Shown in pieces: positions 1 through 8,230 of a DNA stretch of 64,000 bases. The number at the start of each line of letters is the position of its first letter. Within the stretch, counting starts at the first letter, position 1. This DNA is from Deltaproteobacteria bacterium (GTDB taxonomy: Bacteria > Myxococcota_A > Polyangia > HGW-17). A program made the position numbers and the translations under genes. Where the stretch lies: contig JAFGWM010000079.1 of the NCBI GenBank assembly GCA_016937155.1, positions 1-64,000 on the forward strand. Reading direction: 5' to 3'. The notes under the pieces were generated by a model. It had not been told where the DNA came from and searched no databases. It saw nothing but the letters and a program-made list of their open reading frames with translations.

Positions 1-150
1 ACCTGGGTGGGTTAGAAGAGAGGAGGGAAAAGAGGAAAAGAAACTAACCTGGGTGGGTTAGAAGAGAGGAGGGAAAAGAGGAAAAAAACTAACCTGGGTG
101 GGTTAGAAGAGAGGAGGGAAAAGAGGAAAAAAACTAACCAAGGGTGGGTA
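1..150. repeat. 45-bp-period tandem repeat array A (left end cut by window)
   Basis: Three near-perfect head-to-tail units begin at 1, 47 and 92, with a decayed fourth at 137, so the spacing is 46, 45 and 45 bases. Each unit carries AACCTGGGTGGGTTAG followed by an almost pure purine run that ends in A7 and CTA. The array begins at or before the window edge, so its true length is unknown. Its core and period match the arrays at 4822-4890 and 40106-40524. The stretch from 151 to 280, before the biotin ligase start, is AT-rich and holds nothing else I recognise. Confidence 0.95.
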
Positions 151-280
151 GCAACAAAACAAAAATATTTCTGCAAATTATTTTTTGTTTTTTTTCTCGA
201 TATAGTTGATCATTTGTAAATATTTGTATAGTTTTGCCACGGGATGTACCTTTCAATTAAATTGGTACTCACGGAATTTG

Positions 281-1015
281 ATGGTAAAACCCTCAGCAGT
301 GCATTTCAGTGAAATTGATTCTACTAATTCATTCCTGAAGTTAAGGATAAAAGAAGGGGATTTTCGGTATAATGTTGTTTCTGCGGCTGTTCAAACCAGG
401 GGTCGTGGAAGAGGTGAAAATTCATGGATATCCTTGTCTGGAAATATTCATTTTAGTGTTGCAATTCAAATCGCTGATTCATCCTTAGCAAAATACATGG
501 GTCCATGGTGTTCGTATTGTACATCCAGATTACTGGAAGAGACATTCAATTTTCAGCCTGAATTGAAATGGCCAAATGATCTTCTTTTTAACGGTAAAAA
601 GTTAGGTGGATTTCTATTGGAGTTTGTCACAACACCCCAGAATACAGAGTTCATTATCTGTGGAGTTGGAATAAATGCTAATATCACACCTACTCAAGTT
701 AAAGATTTCTCATTTGCTCCGGTTTCCATAAAGGAAATTTCGGATAAGCCGGTTGAAACTGAAAATATTATCCTAAATCTGTCTAGTGAAATTCTTAAAT
801 TCACGCCGACTCCTAAAGTACTGGAAATAATCCATCATTTTGCCGTTAACAATACGTCAACTCTTGGAAAATTTGTTTCTGTAAAACTTCCTGGAAACAA
901 AATAATATCAGGTACAGCGATTAAAATTACAGATACTTTCTCTCTCATAGTTGACACGGGGAAAGAATTTGTTGAAATTACCGGGGGTGATTTAAATCAC
1001 TCCTCAGGGAGATAA
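281..1015 (+). CDS. birA: Biotin--[acetyl-CoA-carboxylase] ligase, class I (no DNA-binding domain)
   Basis: This enzyme activates biotin with ATP and attaches it to the lysine of biotin acceptor domains. The catalytic core is visible: ST(N)S near residue 14, the biotinyl-AMP loop GRGRGENSW, and KWPNDLLFNGKKLGG, where the WPND segment and following lysines bind biotin and ATP. A small C-terminal beta domain follows. There is no N-terminal helix-turn-helix, so it should not repress transcription as E. coli BirA does. I place the start at ATG 281; an upstream in-frame extension to 206 encodes 25 residues unlike the family. It sits 1 base before oadG, and the acceptor of its product reaction is probably OadA, two genes downstream. 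Confidence 0.9.
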   Translation: MVKPSAVHFSEIDSTNSFLKLRIKEGDFRYNVVSAAVQTRGRGRGENSWISLSGNIHFSVAIQIADSSLAKYMGPWCSYCTSRLLEETFNFQPELKWPNDLLFNGKKLGGFLLEFVTTPQNTEFIICGVGINANITPTQVKDFSFAPVSIKEISDKPVETENIILNLSSEILKFTPTPKVLEIIHHFAVNNTSTLGKFVSVKLPGNKIISGTAIKITDTFSLIVDTGKEFVEITGGDLNHSSGR

Positions 1016-1016
1016 A

Positions 1017-1286
1017 ATGCAAACTGGCTTTAATCTGACAATAATGGGTATGGGTGTTGTATTTCTGGTTCTATCAGCCATTTGGTTATCGGTTGTTATT
1101 CTTGGCTATTTTGAGAAAAAATTTCCTGTTTCTGATACTGGAAATAATAATAAATTAGTCGGAAACAGATTACCTGTAATTGATACCGGAATTACTGAGT
1201 TAGAAATAGCTGTGATAAAAGCTGCAATTTCGCAACATACCGGTAAGCAACCTGATTCATTTGATATTAAAGTTAAAAATAAATAA
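1017..1286 (+). CDS. oadG: Oxaloacetate decarboxylase gamma subunit (sodium pump)
   Basis: A small 89-residue membrane protein with one N-terminal transmembrane helix (about residues 9-31) and a short polar tail. This is the shape of OadG, which anchors the alpha subunit to the beta channel and assists assembly of the Na+-translocating decarboxylase. Sequence identity in this family is low, so the call rests on size, topology and position between a biotin ligase and the alpha subunit. Translation is probably coupled to birA, because the start follows its stop by one base. The next gene begins 13 bases after its stop. Confidence 0.8.
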   Translation: MQTGFNLTIMGMGVVFLVLSAIWLSVVILGYFEKKFPVSDTGNNNKLVGNRLPVIDTGITELEIAVIKAAISQHTGKQPDSFDIKVKNK

Positions 1287-1299
1287 ACAGGAGATTATC

Positions 1300-3021
1300 A
1301 TGGTAAAAATTACTGAAACCATTCTCAGGGATGCGCATCAATCACTTATAGCCACCAGAATGAGACTGGAAGATATGCTGGATGCTCTGGAAGATCTGGA
1401 CGATGTAGGTTATCACAGCCTTGAAGTCTGGGGAGGAGCTACATTTGACAGTTGTTTAAGATTTCTTAATGAAGATCCATGGGAACGATTGCGCATTATC
1501 AGAAAACATGTGAAGAAAACCAAACTTCAAATGTTATTAAGAGGCCAAAACCTGGTTGGATATAGGCATTATGCTGATGATGTCCTTGAAAAGTTTATTG
1601 AACTTGCAGCAAAAAACGGGATTGACATATTCAGAATATTTGACGCTCTCAATGACATGAGAAACATTGGAAAAGCTATTGAAAAAGCTAAAACAACCGG
1701 AAAAGAGGTTCAGGGTTGTATTTCGTACACAATAAGTCCTGTTCACACAGAGGATAAATATCTGAGCTTTGCAAAAGAATTGAAGAGTGCCGGCTGTGAT
1801 TCACTGGCAATAAAAGATATGGCTGGACTACTTGATCCAGCAGCTGCCAAAAGTCTTGTCAGTCGCCTTAAAAAAGAGGTTGAATTACCTGTTCAAGTTC
1901 ATACACATTGTACCAGCGGCCTTGCAATGATGACCTACTACGCTGCGGCTCAAGCAGGAGCTGATGTACTTGATTGTGCCCTGTCTCCTCTTAGCTGGGG
2001 AACTTCCCAACCACCCACTGAAAGTATTGTTTATGCTTTGAGAGGTACTGAACTTGATACAAAAATCGACCCTTCAAAGTTTGCGCCGATTACCTCACAC
2101 TTTAAAAAAGTGCGTGAAAAATATAGTGCTTTAATAAATCCGATCAGTGAGCGACTTGATGTTGATGTGCTTGCTTATCAGATCCCTGGAGGAATGCTTT
2201 CCAACCTTGTGAGCCAACTTGAAAAACAAAAGAAACTGGACAAATACGATGAGGTTCTAGCTGAAGTTCCTGTATGCCGAGCTGAACTTGGTTACCCACC
2301 TCTGGTGACACCAACCAGTCAAATAGTAGGTACTCAGGCAGTAATGAATGTTATTGCAGGAGAACGATATAAAATGGTTACCAAGGAGACAAAAGACCTA
2401 GTTAGAGGAATGTATGGAACAACTCCGGCAAAAATTTCCGATGAATTCCGAAAAAGGATTATAGGTGATGATCCAATTGTCACAAGTAGACCTGCTGACA
2501 ATCTTGAACCGGAATTGCCCCAGGTTCAAAAAACATATTCAGATCTGATAACAAAACCAGAGGATGCAGTGTCACTTGCCCTCTATCAGGAAGTAGCTGC
2601 TAAATTCCTTAGGGGAGAAGCTGTTGCGGAAGAAATTCCCTCTAAGGAAATATCCACAAAACAGCCTGAATCAAGTGGTTCATCTAACCCGGGTTCTGGC
2701 TCATATGATGTTACAGTAAACGGTCGTGTTTTTCACGTCGATGTCGTACCTGCAGGCTCTAGTTCATCTGTTACATCAATACAAAGTTCTATATCAACTC
2801 CCTCTACCGGAAAGACTGTGCCCAGTCCATTACAGGGCACAGTCTTTAAAATCCTTAAGAAACAGGGAGACACTGTAAAATCGGGAGAAACTATTATTAT
2901 TCTTGAAGCTATGAAGATGGAGAATGAAATTAGTTCACCATATGATGGTACAATTGGTGCGATTCTGGTTAATGAAGGACAAAGTGTTGAGTCTGACACA
3001 CCACTGGCAACAATTAATTGA
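1300..3021 (+). CDS. oadA: Oxaloacetate decarboxylase alpha subunit / pyruvate carboxylase subunit B, biotin-containing
   Basis: A 573-residue carboxyltransferase that moves CO2 from oxaloacetate to biotin. The N-terminal HMGL-like barrel carries LRDAHQS (metal and substrate site, residues 8-14) and HTHCTSG. The central region is the conserved PYC/OADA domain. A Ser/Pro/Gly-rich linker (about residues 455-500) leads to a C-terminal biotinyl domain with the AMKMEN motif, whose lysine is residue 539. I choose ATG 1300 because AGGAG lies 8 bases upstream; the longer reading frame from 1261 overlaps oadG and adds residues unlike the family. Pyruvate carboxylase subunit B is the alternative name, but the adjacent OadG and OadB favour the sodium-pump decarboxylase. 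Confidence 0.92.
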   Translation: MVKITETILRDAHQSLIATRMRLEDMLDALEDLDDVGYHSLEVWGGATFDSCLRFLNEDPWERLRIIRKHVKKTKLQMLLRGQNLVGYRHYADDVLEKFIELAAKNGIDIFRIFDALNDMRNIGKAIEKAKTTGKEVQGCISYTISPVHTEDKYLSFAKELKSAGCDSLAIKDMAGLLDPAAAKSLVSRLKKEVELPVQVHTHCTSGLAMMTYYAAAQAGADVLDCALSPLSWGTSQPPTESIVYALRGTELDTKIDPSKFAPITSHFKKVREKYSALINPISERLDVDVLAYQIPGGMLSNLVSQLEKQKKLDKYDEVLAEVPVCRAELGYPPLVTPTSQIVGTQAVMNVIAGERYKMVTKETKDLVRGMYGTTPAKISDEFRKRIIGDDPIVTSRPADNLEPELPQVQKTYSDLITKPEDAVSLALYQEVAAKFLRGEAVAEEIPSKEISTKQPESSGSSNPGSGSYDVTVNGRVFHVDVVPAGSSSSVTSIQSSISTPSTGKTVPSPLQGTVFKILKKQGDTVKSGETIIILEAMKMENEISSPYDGTIGAILVNEGQSVESDTPLATIN

Positions 3022-3032
3022 AAGGTCTTTAA

Positions 3033-4196
3033 ATGCAAGGCTTTGATAAAATAATAAATTCGATGGGCGTCACCAACCTGACAATGGGTCAGATTGGTAT
3101 GCTTTTTATAGGTATGATACTGCTCTATCTGGGTATTAAGCGTGGGTTTGAACCACTTTTATTAATCCCTATAGCAATGGGAGTAATTTTTGCGAATGCT
3201 CCTCTTGCAGATGTGATGGGGCACCCTAGCCTAAACCAGTCCTTTGTGCCTGAAAAGATTTCAAGTTGGGGCGTTATTTATGTTGTTTATTTTTGGGGTA
3301 TAAAATCAGGACTTTTCCCCCTGCTGATTTTTATGGGTGTTGGAGCCATGACTGATTTTGGACCCCTGATTGCAAATCCTAAAACAATTTTCCTTGGTGC
3401 TGCCGCTCAATTTGGAATTTTTGCAACCCTTTTAGGAGCACTCTTTCTTGGATTTACCCTTCCAGAGGCTGCTAGCATTGGTATTATCGGTGGAGCTGAT
3501 GGCCCCACTGCCATTTTCACGACATCCAAACTTGCCCCTCATTTGTTAGGACCAATTGCAGTGGCTGCATACAGTTATATGGCTCTTGTTCCAATAATAC
3601 AGCCGCCCATTATGCGACTTCTGACAACTGAAAAAGAGCGGAAAACTCCGATGTCTCAACTCAGAACGGTTAGCAAACGAACCAAGATACTTTTCCCTAT
3701 TATTGTCACCATTGTCACACTTCTTCTCATACCCAGTGCTGTTCCCCTTATAGGAATGCTCATGTTTGGTAATCTTTTAAAAGAATGTGGTGTTGTTGAC
3801 AGATTATCTAAAACCGCAGCAAATGAACTGATAAATATTGTTACTATACTTCTTGGTATATGCGTTGGTGCAACTATGGATGCCCCTACATTTCTTAACA
3901 CGAATACAATAAAAATTATCCTTTTAGGTCTTGCTGCTTTTAGCGTAGGCACAGCTTCTGGATTATTATTTGGTAAAGCTATGTATAAATTTTCTGGAGG
4001 AAAGGTGAATCCGCTTATAGGAGCCGCTGGAGTTAGTGCTGTTCCAATGGCAGCGAGGGTTGCCCAAAAAGTAGGCAGAGAATCCGATCCAAATAATTAT
4101 CTATTAATGCATGCCATGGGTCCAAACGTTAGCGGTGTTATCGGAAGCGCAATTGCTGCCGGAGTTCTTATCGCTGTTGTTGGTTCGGTTCTATAA
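3033..4196 (+). CDS. oadB: Oxaloacetate decarboxylase beta subunit, Na+ channel
   Basis: An integral membrane protein of 387 residues with about nine to ten hydrophobic segments. It decarboxylates carboxy-biotin and couples this to Na+ export. Family hallmarks are present: [17 protein letters not shown] in a re-entrant region, the [13 protein letters not shown] helix, and a C-terminal [13 protein letters not shown] segment. Length matches the family. It starts 11 bases after oadA in what looks like a single transcript. Together with OadG and OadA it would give the cell a primary sodium pump and a route from oxaloacetate to pyruvate. A methylmalonyl-CoA decarboxylase beta subunit is related, but the HMGL-type alpha subunit next door argues for oxaloacetate. 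Confidence 0.93.
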   Translation: MQGFDKIINSMGVTNLTMGQIGMLFIGMILLYLGIKRGFEPLLLIPIAMGVIFANAPLADVMGHPSLNQSFVPEKISSWGVIYVVYFWGIKSGLFPLLIFMGVGAMTDFGPLIANPKTIFLGAAAQFGIFATLLGALFLGFTLPEAASIGIIGGADGPTAIFTTSKLAPHLLGPIAVAAYSYMALVPIIQPPIMRLLTTEKERKTPMSQLRTVSKRTKILFPIIVTIVTLLLIPSAVPLIGMLMFGNLLKECGVVDRLSKTAANELINIVTILLGICVGATMDAPTFLNTNTIKIILLGLAAFSVGTASGLLFGKAMYKFSGGKVNPLIGAAGVSAVPMAARVAQKVGRESDPNNYLLMHAMGPNVSGVIGSAIAAGVLIAVVGSVL

Positions 4197-4213
4197 AATT
4201 CAAGAAGGCAGAT

Positions 4214-4789
4214 ATGGACAAACAGGTTATTCTTGCATCACAAAGTGCATATAAAAAAGCTCAGTTTGAAACTCTTAGAATTCCATTTGAAACGTTTTCA
4301 CCGGATATTGATGAAACAAGAAATGAAAATGAAACACCTGCAGATTTCGTAAGAAGACTTTCTGTGGAAAAAGCTCGTAAAGCGTCAGAACTTTTTCCGG
4401 AAGCAATATGTATTGGAGCTGATCAGTGCGTGAGTATAGGTAATGACATTCTTGGAAAAAGCGGCACTTACGAAGGCGCAGCCAAAAACCTTTTAAAACT
4501 TCAGGGAAAAACACATCAACTTTTCACTGGAGTATGCGTTATAAGTGGGGTTTCAGAAATTTATGATGTTGAAATTCATAACATGCACATGAGAAAACTA
4601 TTAAGGGATGAAATTGCCAGATATGTAGTATCAGAGCAACCATTTGACTGTGCGGGAAGCTATAAAATTGAAGGTCTGGGAATATCCCTTTTTGAAAAAA
4701 TTGAAGGAAATGATCCCAGAGCAATAATTGGGCTGCCTTTAATGAAGATCGTCGGGATTTTCAATCAAATAAATTTCAATATTCCCTAA
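4214..4789 (+). CDS. Maf/YceF-type nucleotide pyrophosphatase
   Basis: This 191-residue protein belongs to the Maf/HAM1 fold family, which hydrolyses unusual or modified nucleoside triphosphates. It opens with LASQSAYKKAQFE; the usual family motif is S-x-S-P-R-R, so the Pro-Arg-Arg part is replaced here by Ala-Tyr-Lys. The catalytic GADQ (residues 74-77) has Gln, as in YceF-like members (7-methyl-GTP type), rather than Thr. The C-terminal GSYKIEGLG and GLPL motifs are intact. It follows oadB by 17 bases and may be the last gene of the operon. It converges on the metal permease across repeat array B. Confidence 0.85.
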   Translation: MDKQVILASQSAYKKAQFETLRIPFETFSPDIDETRNENETPADFVRRLSVEKARKASELFPEAICIGADQCVSIGNDILGKSGTYEGAAKNLLKLQGKTHQLFTGVCVISGVSEIYDVEIHNMHMRKLLRDEIARYVVSEQPFDCAGSYKIEGLGISLFEKIEGNDPRAIIGLPLMKIVGIFNQINFNIP

Positions 4790-4821
4790 ACTTTTCAAAA
4801 CATTAAAGCAATTAGTCACTA

Positions 4822-4890
4822 CCCTCCCAGGTTAGTTTTTTGGGGAGTAATTCTCGTTTTACCTTTCCCTCCCAGGTTAGTTTTTTGGGG
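4822..4890 (-). repeat. 45-bp-period repeat array B (two copies)
   Basis: Two identical 24-base cores at 4822-4845 and 4867-4890 read CCCTCCCAGGTTAG followed by T6 and G4. They start exactly 45 bases apart, with an unrelated 21-base spacer. On the minus strand the core reads CCCC-A6-CTAACCTGGG, matching array A. The array fills the gap between the convergent maf-type gene and the permease, and the second copy overlaps the permease 3' end. CTCCCA and TGGGGAG could form a weak stem within the first copy, so a termination role is possible but not shown. Confidence 0.9.
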
Positions 4891-6160
4891 GTGTCTGGGG
4901 GTTATCAAGAGGAGTATAGCCTCCATCCTTTAGATTCCGAATCGCCAGATTTAATTCAAAATCATTCTCGCAATTAAATTTTGCAGTATGAGATGGGATA
5001 TCTATTTCAACTGATGAAACGCCCGGTATTTGCGATAAAATATTTGTTACGTTCATTTTACAATGATTACAAGTCATATCTGGAATATTTAAAATATGTG
5101 ATGGCATTTGCTGCTCACTCTCTTTTGTTACGGTTTTTTGAAAAAGTTTCTGATAAAACTCAGAACCGGTAACGGCGTGATAGAAAAGTAATCCAAAAAG
5201 AACCACACCAGAGGCATAGTCGGTAAAATTTGCCCCGGAATGTGAGTGATTTTTTACATGCAGCGAAATATCAATATTGAACAATTCTATTATTTTATCG
5301 AAAGCAATAGCACTCAATGTGCTTCCCATAAATATTACAGAGAGATAAATAATTAAATTCTTATTTCCAAGAAGTTTTCTGATTGTGGTTATTGCAACTG
5401 CATTTGTAGCCGGTCCCGCAATCAAAAAAGCCAGAGTAGCTCCTGGTGAAAAACCTGAAACTGCCATTGCTGCTGCAATTGGAATAGATCCTGTAGCACA
5501 AACGTATACTGGTATAGCAATGATAACACTGATCAAAATTCCCCAAATTCCTGTTCCTATGTGCTCATGAATAAAACCGGGGGGAATCAGTGTTGTTATA
5601 AGACCGCCTATTAACAGACCTAAAAGAATACTTGAAGCAATCGTTGATGGGAGCTCAATAAACGTGTAATTAATAATTTCTTTGAGTCTACCAGAACTGC
5701 TTTCCGGCTTATTACTTGAGATTTCAGAATTCTCTTCAGTTGAATCTTCCACTTCGGAGAAAATACTTATTAACCCTGCCACCAACCCTATAATAATACT
5801 CACGATAAGTCGGCCAAGGGTGAAAAACCATCCCATGAATGCCCATGTAGCTGCAATTGAATCGACACCTGTTACCGGGGTGGTTACCAGAAAAGTGAGA
5901 ACACTTGGCTTAGATGCCCCTGCGCGTCTGAGGGATGTAGCTACTGGTAAAACACTGCATGAGCATAGTGGTAGTGGTATTCCAATTACTCCGGCTTTTA
6001 AAACTCCTCCCACATTAGACGACCCCAGATGTTTTCTGATATAAGAAAACGGAATCAGAACATGAAGCAAAGCAGCAATAAAAAAACCACCCAATAGCCA
6101 CAATGCCATTTGATAGCCCAAAATCCAGGTGTTTTTTAATATATCCATAAAAATATTCAT
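4877..6160 (-). CDS. SO_0444-like permease with C-terminal heavy-metal-associated domain
   Basis: A 427-residue polytopic permease of the DUF318/SO_0444 type, a family associated with Cu/Zn or arsenical efflux. The diagnostic segment GIPLPLCSCSVLPVAT (about residues 55-70) has a Cys-Ser-Cys pair, and a second pore half has YVCATGSIPIAAAMAVSG. Between them lies a short acidic, Ser-rich cytoplasmic loop. The C-terminus (about residues 355-415) is an HMA ferredoxin-like domain with MTCNHC. GTGGTGA precedes ATG 6160. The last four codons and the TAA stop lie inside repeat array B. A 24-bp palindrome starts 16 bases upstream of the start codon and could be a metalloregulator site. Confidence 0.85.
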   Translation of the reverse strand: MNIFMDILKNTWILGYQMALWLLGGFFIAALLHVLIPFSYIRKHLGSSNVGGVLKAGVIGIPLPLCSCSVLPVATSLRRAGASKPSVLTFLVTTPVTGVDSIAATWAFMGWFFTLGRLIVSIIIGLVAGLISIFSEVEDSTEENSEISSNKPESSSGRLKEIINYTFIELPSTIASSILLGLLIGGLITTLIPPGFIHEHIGTGIWGILISVIIAIPVYVCATGSIPIAAAMAVSGFSPGATLAFLIAGPATNAVAITTIRKLLGNKNLIIYLSVIFMGSTLSAIAFDKIIELFNIDISLHVKNHSHSGANFTDYASGVVLFGLLFYHAVTGSEFYQKLFQKTVTKESEQQMPSHILNIPDMTCNHCKMNVTNILSQIPGVSSVEIDIPSHTAKFNCENDFELNLAIRNLKDGGYTPLDNPQTPPKN

Positions 6161-6176
6161 GCATCACCACCACAGT

Positions 6177-6200
6177 AATTGTAAGCCATGACTTACAATT
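6177..6200. promoter_or_regulatory. Candidate operator, 24-bp palindrome upstream of metal permease
   Basis: Two perfect 9-base arms, AATTGTAAG (6177-6185) and CTTACAATT (6192-6200), are separated by 6 bases. It lies just upstream of the permease start codon at 6160, where a repressor would block initiation. The size and AT-rich dyad resemble sites of small winged-helix metal sensors such as the ArsR or DtxR type, but no such regulator gene is in the window, so the regulator class is inference. Confidence 0.5.
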
Positions 6201-6278
6201 TGCAACTCATCTTACTACATAACTATAACATTTTGTTATCAAAGGATTTTCATAAAGATATTTTTAGTGGTAATAAAA

Positions 6279-6899
6279 CTACTTCAGGGTGGTTTTCACA
6301 AACCATACTTTTTTGCCCATTCTGTACTCAACAGCTGCAAATATAACGCCCTTCTTCTCTTTGAATGATGGAGTAATTGATGCTCTTATATATGTATCAA
6401 ACGGTTTGCGTTTTTGATGATCAGATTTTCTTACTTTTATTTTTTTGATAATTTTCTTTTTTCTAAATATCGTGACCGACCTGATTCTACCCCTAGCAGG
6501 AAATTTCTTAAGATTTTTCGAGGACAAAGTCAGTTCCAACTTCTTTATACGTCTCCATCTTTTTTTCTCTGTTTTCATTTCAACTCTGAGATTTAACTGA
6601 CCTGCTACAGGTACTGTAATCTCCTCAGGAAGATCCATTAACTGTGTAAGTGTAAGTTTTTTACCAGGAGCTACCCATGGAGTAATTTCTTTTACCGGAG
6701 CCTTGGAGACACCCGTGACGATACTTATTTTTCCGCCTTTAGGCTTTCGGGAATCCTTTGTTACTTCTGCAAATTTACCATCAGTTTTGTCTTTTTTTGT
6801 TTTCTTAAACCCCGGAGTAGTCCGGCGGATCATGGCTTCGTGAGGCTGTTCACATCCCCCCAAAAAAACCAGTCCAAAAAATATTATGTAAAACTTCAT
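6279..6899 (-). CDS. Lys-rich lipoprotein of unknown function
   Basis: I do not recognise this 206-residue protein. It begins with a lipoprotein signal peptide (MKFYIIFFGLVFLGGC; lipobox LGGC, Cys 16). The mature part is very rich in lysine and arginine, with a Gly/Lys-rich linker to about residue 80 and then a compact beta-looking domain of about 120 residues with alternating hydrophobic strands. The start at 6899 has AAGGGTG just upstream. It is monocistronic: the permease lies downstream on the same strand after 118 bases that include the palindrome, and a strong inverted repeat lies upstream at 6927-6953. Confidence 0.75.
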   Translation of the reverse strand: MKFYIIFFGLVFLGGCEQPHEAMIRRTTPGFKKTKKDKTDGKFAEVTKDSRKPKGGKISIVTGVSKAPVKEITPWVAPGKKLTLTQLMDLPEEITVPVAGQLNLRVEMKTEKKRWRRIKKLELTLSSKNLKKFPARGRIRSVTIFRKKKIIKKIKVRKSDHQKRKPFDTYIRASITPSFKEKKGVIFAAVEYRMGKKVWFVKTTLK

Positions 6900-6926
6900 A
6901 TAACACCCTTATTTTTTATATCCAGG

Positions 6927-6953
6927 TTTGCGCCCAAATAGAAGTGGCGCAAA
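6927..6953. promoter_or_regulatory. Inverted repeat in the leader of the Lys-rich lipoprotein
   Basis: Eight-base perfect arms, TTTGCGCC and GGCGCAAA, are separated by 11 bases. The pairing could be extended by a further AGGTTT/AAACCT after a bulge. It sits 28-54 bases upstream of the lipoprotein start codon. The T-run on the minus strand precedes rather than follows the hairpin, so it is not a classical terminator for that strand. A 5' leader hairpin or an operator is more likely. Confidence 0.4.
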
Positions 6954-7097
6954 AAAACCTGTGTTAAACATTCATAACAGCAATTGTAAAAATATGTCTA
7001 CAATATTATTATGTTACTTTCATTTTTATGGTTTTTTTCGTAATCTGAACCATATTTGATTAATGATTTATGGATAAAAATACAGGAGATTACAAAG

Positions 7098-8210
7098 ATG
7101 AATGACAAACCCTACAACCTTGACCGTCTGGTACGACTGATCATAACTCTTGTCTTAATTGCTTCCGGACTGTGGCTCCTCAATTACCTGAGTGATGTCC
7201 TCATTCCCTTTGCAATTGCGTTTCTTCTTGCATACCTCATCAATCCTCTTGTCATACTTTATCAGAAGAAAATAAAAAGCCGAAGCAGTGCAAGCATACT
7301 GGCAATTCTAACTGTGGTTATTATTTTCACTGGTATTTTCTGGATAACAATACCACAGATTACCTCAGAAATTAAATCAATGGGCAAACTAGTACACAAA
7401 CTTTTAACCAGTGCTCAGATAGCCCAAAGAGCACAGGAAAAACTTCCGGATGATATATGGAAGGCGATGAAAGACTACACCAGTAAAAAGGAGTTTCAGG
7501 ATTTTCTAAAAAATGATGATTTCCTTAAAATCACCCAGGTAGTTGTTCCCAAATTACTCCCTGGCATTAAGGGTCTGGTAAACGGGGCCGCAAGTCTCAT
7601 AGGTTTTCTTCTTGGGATTACACTGATTTTTCTTTATCTGATTTTTCTTTTAATCGACTTTCAGAGAGTGAGATCGTCCTGGAAGGAACTCATTCCCATT
7701 CCATTGAGACCGAAAATACTCTCATTTGTTGAGGACTTTAAACAGGCAATGAACCGATATTTTAGAGCTCAGGCTATGATTGCCCTTATAGTCGGAATTT
7801 TGCATGCCATAGGTTTTCTGATAGTCGGACTTCCTCTTGCTATAATCCTTGGTCTTTTAGTCGGAGTCCTGAACATGGTACCCTATCTTCAGTTGATTAC
7901 ACTTATTCCTGCCGCCCTCTTATCAATAATGGCCGCCCTCGAAAGTGGACGGGATATCTGGGTCCAGTTAATCATGACAGGAACTGTATTCTTAGTAATC
8001 CAAATGATTCAGGATCTTTTCCTTGTTCCAAAAATAATGGGTAAATTCACAGGATTAAGCCCTGCAATGATATTACTTTCATTGAGTATATGGGGAAAAC
8101 TTTTAGGATTCCTTGGTTTAATTATTGCTATACCTGCATCATGTCTTTGCCTTGCTTATTACAAGCAGTTTCTGGATAGAACTGAAAAACATCACGAAAA
8201 ATCAGTTTGA
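7098..8210 (+). CDS. AI-2E family transporter (TqsA/YhhT-like permease)
   Basis: A 370-residue polytopic membrane protein of the AI-2E transporter family (PF01594), whose members export small solutes or signals or exchange ions. Typical features are the N-terminal ALAYLINPLV-like segment (FLLAYLINPLVILYQKK), a long amphipathic periplasmic or cytoplasmic region (about residues 85-160), and the C-terminal block with GLLVGVLNMVPYLQ and PKIMGKFTGLSP. I choose ATG 7098, preceded by CAGGAGATT; an upstream in-frame ATG at 7056 has no such site. The amidohydrolase gene begins at or just after its stop, suggesting co-transcription. Confidence 0.88.
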   Translation: MNDKPYNLDRLVRLIITLVLIASGLWLLNYLSDVLIPFAIAFLLAYLINPLVILYQKKIKSRSSASILAILTVVIIFTGIFWITIPQITSEIKSMGKLVHKLLTSAQIAQRAQEKLPDDIWKAMKDYTSKKEFQDFLKNDDFLKITQVVVPKLLPGIKGLVNGAASLIGFLLGITLIFLYLIFLLIDFQRVRSSWKELIPIPLRPKILSFVEDFKQAMNRYFRAQAMIALIVGILHAIGFLIVGLPLAIILGLLVGVLNMVPYLQLITLIPAALLSIMAALESGRDIWVQLIMTGTVFLVIQMIQDLFLVPKIMGKFTGLSPAMILLSLSIWGKLLGFLGLIIAIPASCLCLAYYKQFLDRTEKHHEKSV

Positions 8211-8230
8211 TACAGACGAAAGCGAACACA

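Noticed and set aside
206-280. N-terminal extension of the biotin ligase
   Set aside because: The 25 extra residues are unlike the family and the frame from ATG 281 begins at the normal place.
1261-1299. Upstream extension of oadA into oadG
   Set aside because: A well-placed AGGAG supports ATG 1300; the extension is Lys-rich and unlike the family.
4822-4890. Array B as a minimal CRISPR (24-base repeat, 21-base spacer)
   Set aside because: Only two copies, no cas genes, and the core belongs to the 45-bp repeat family that elsewhere has no spacers.
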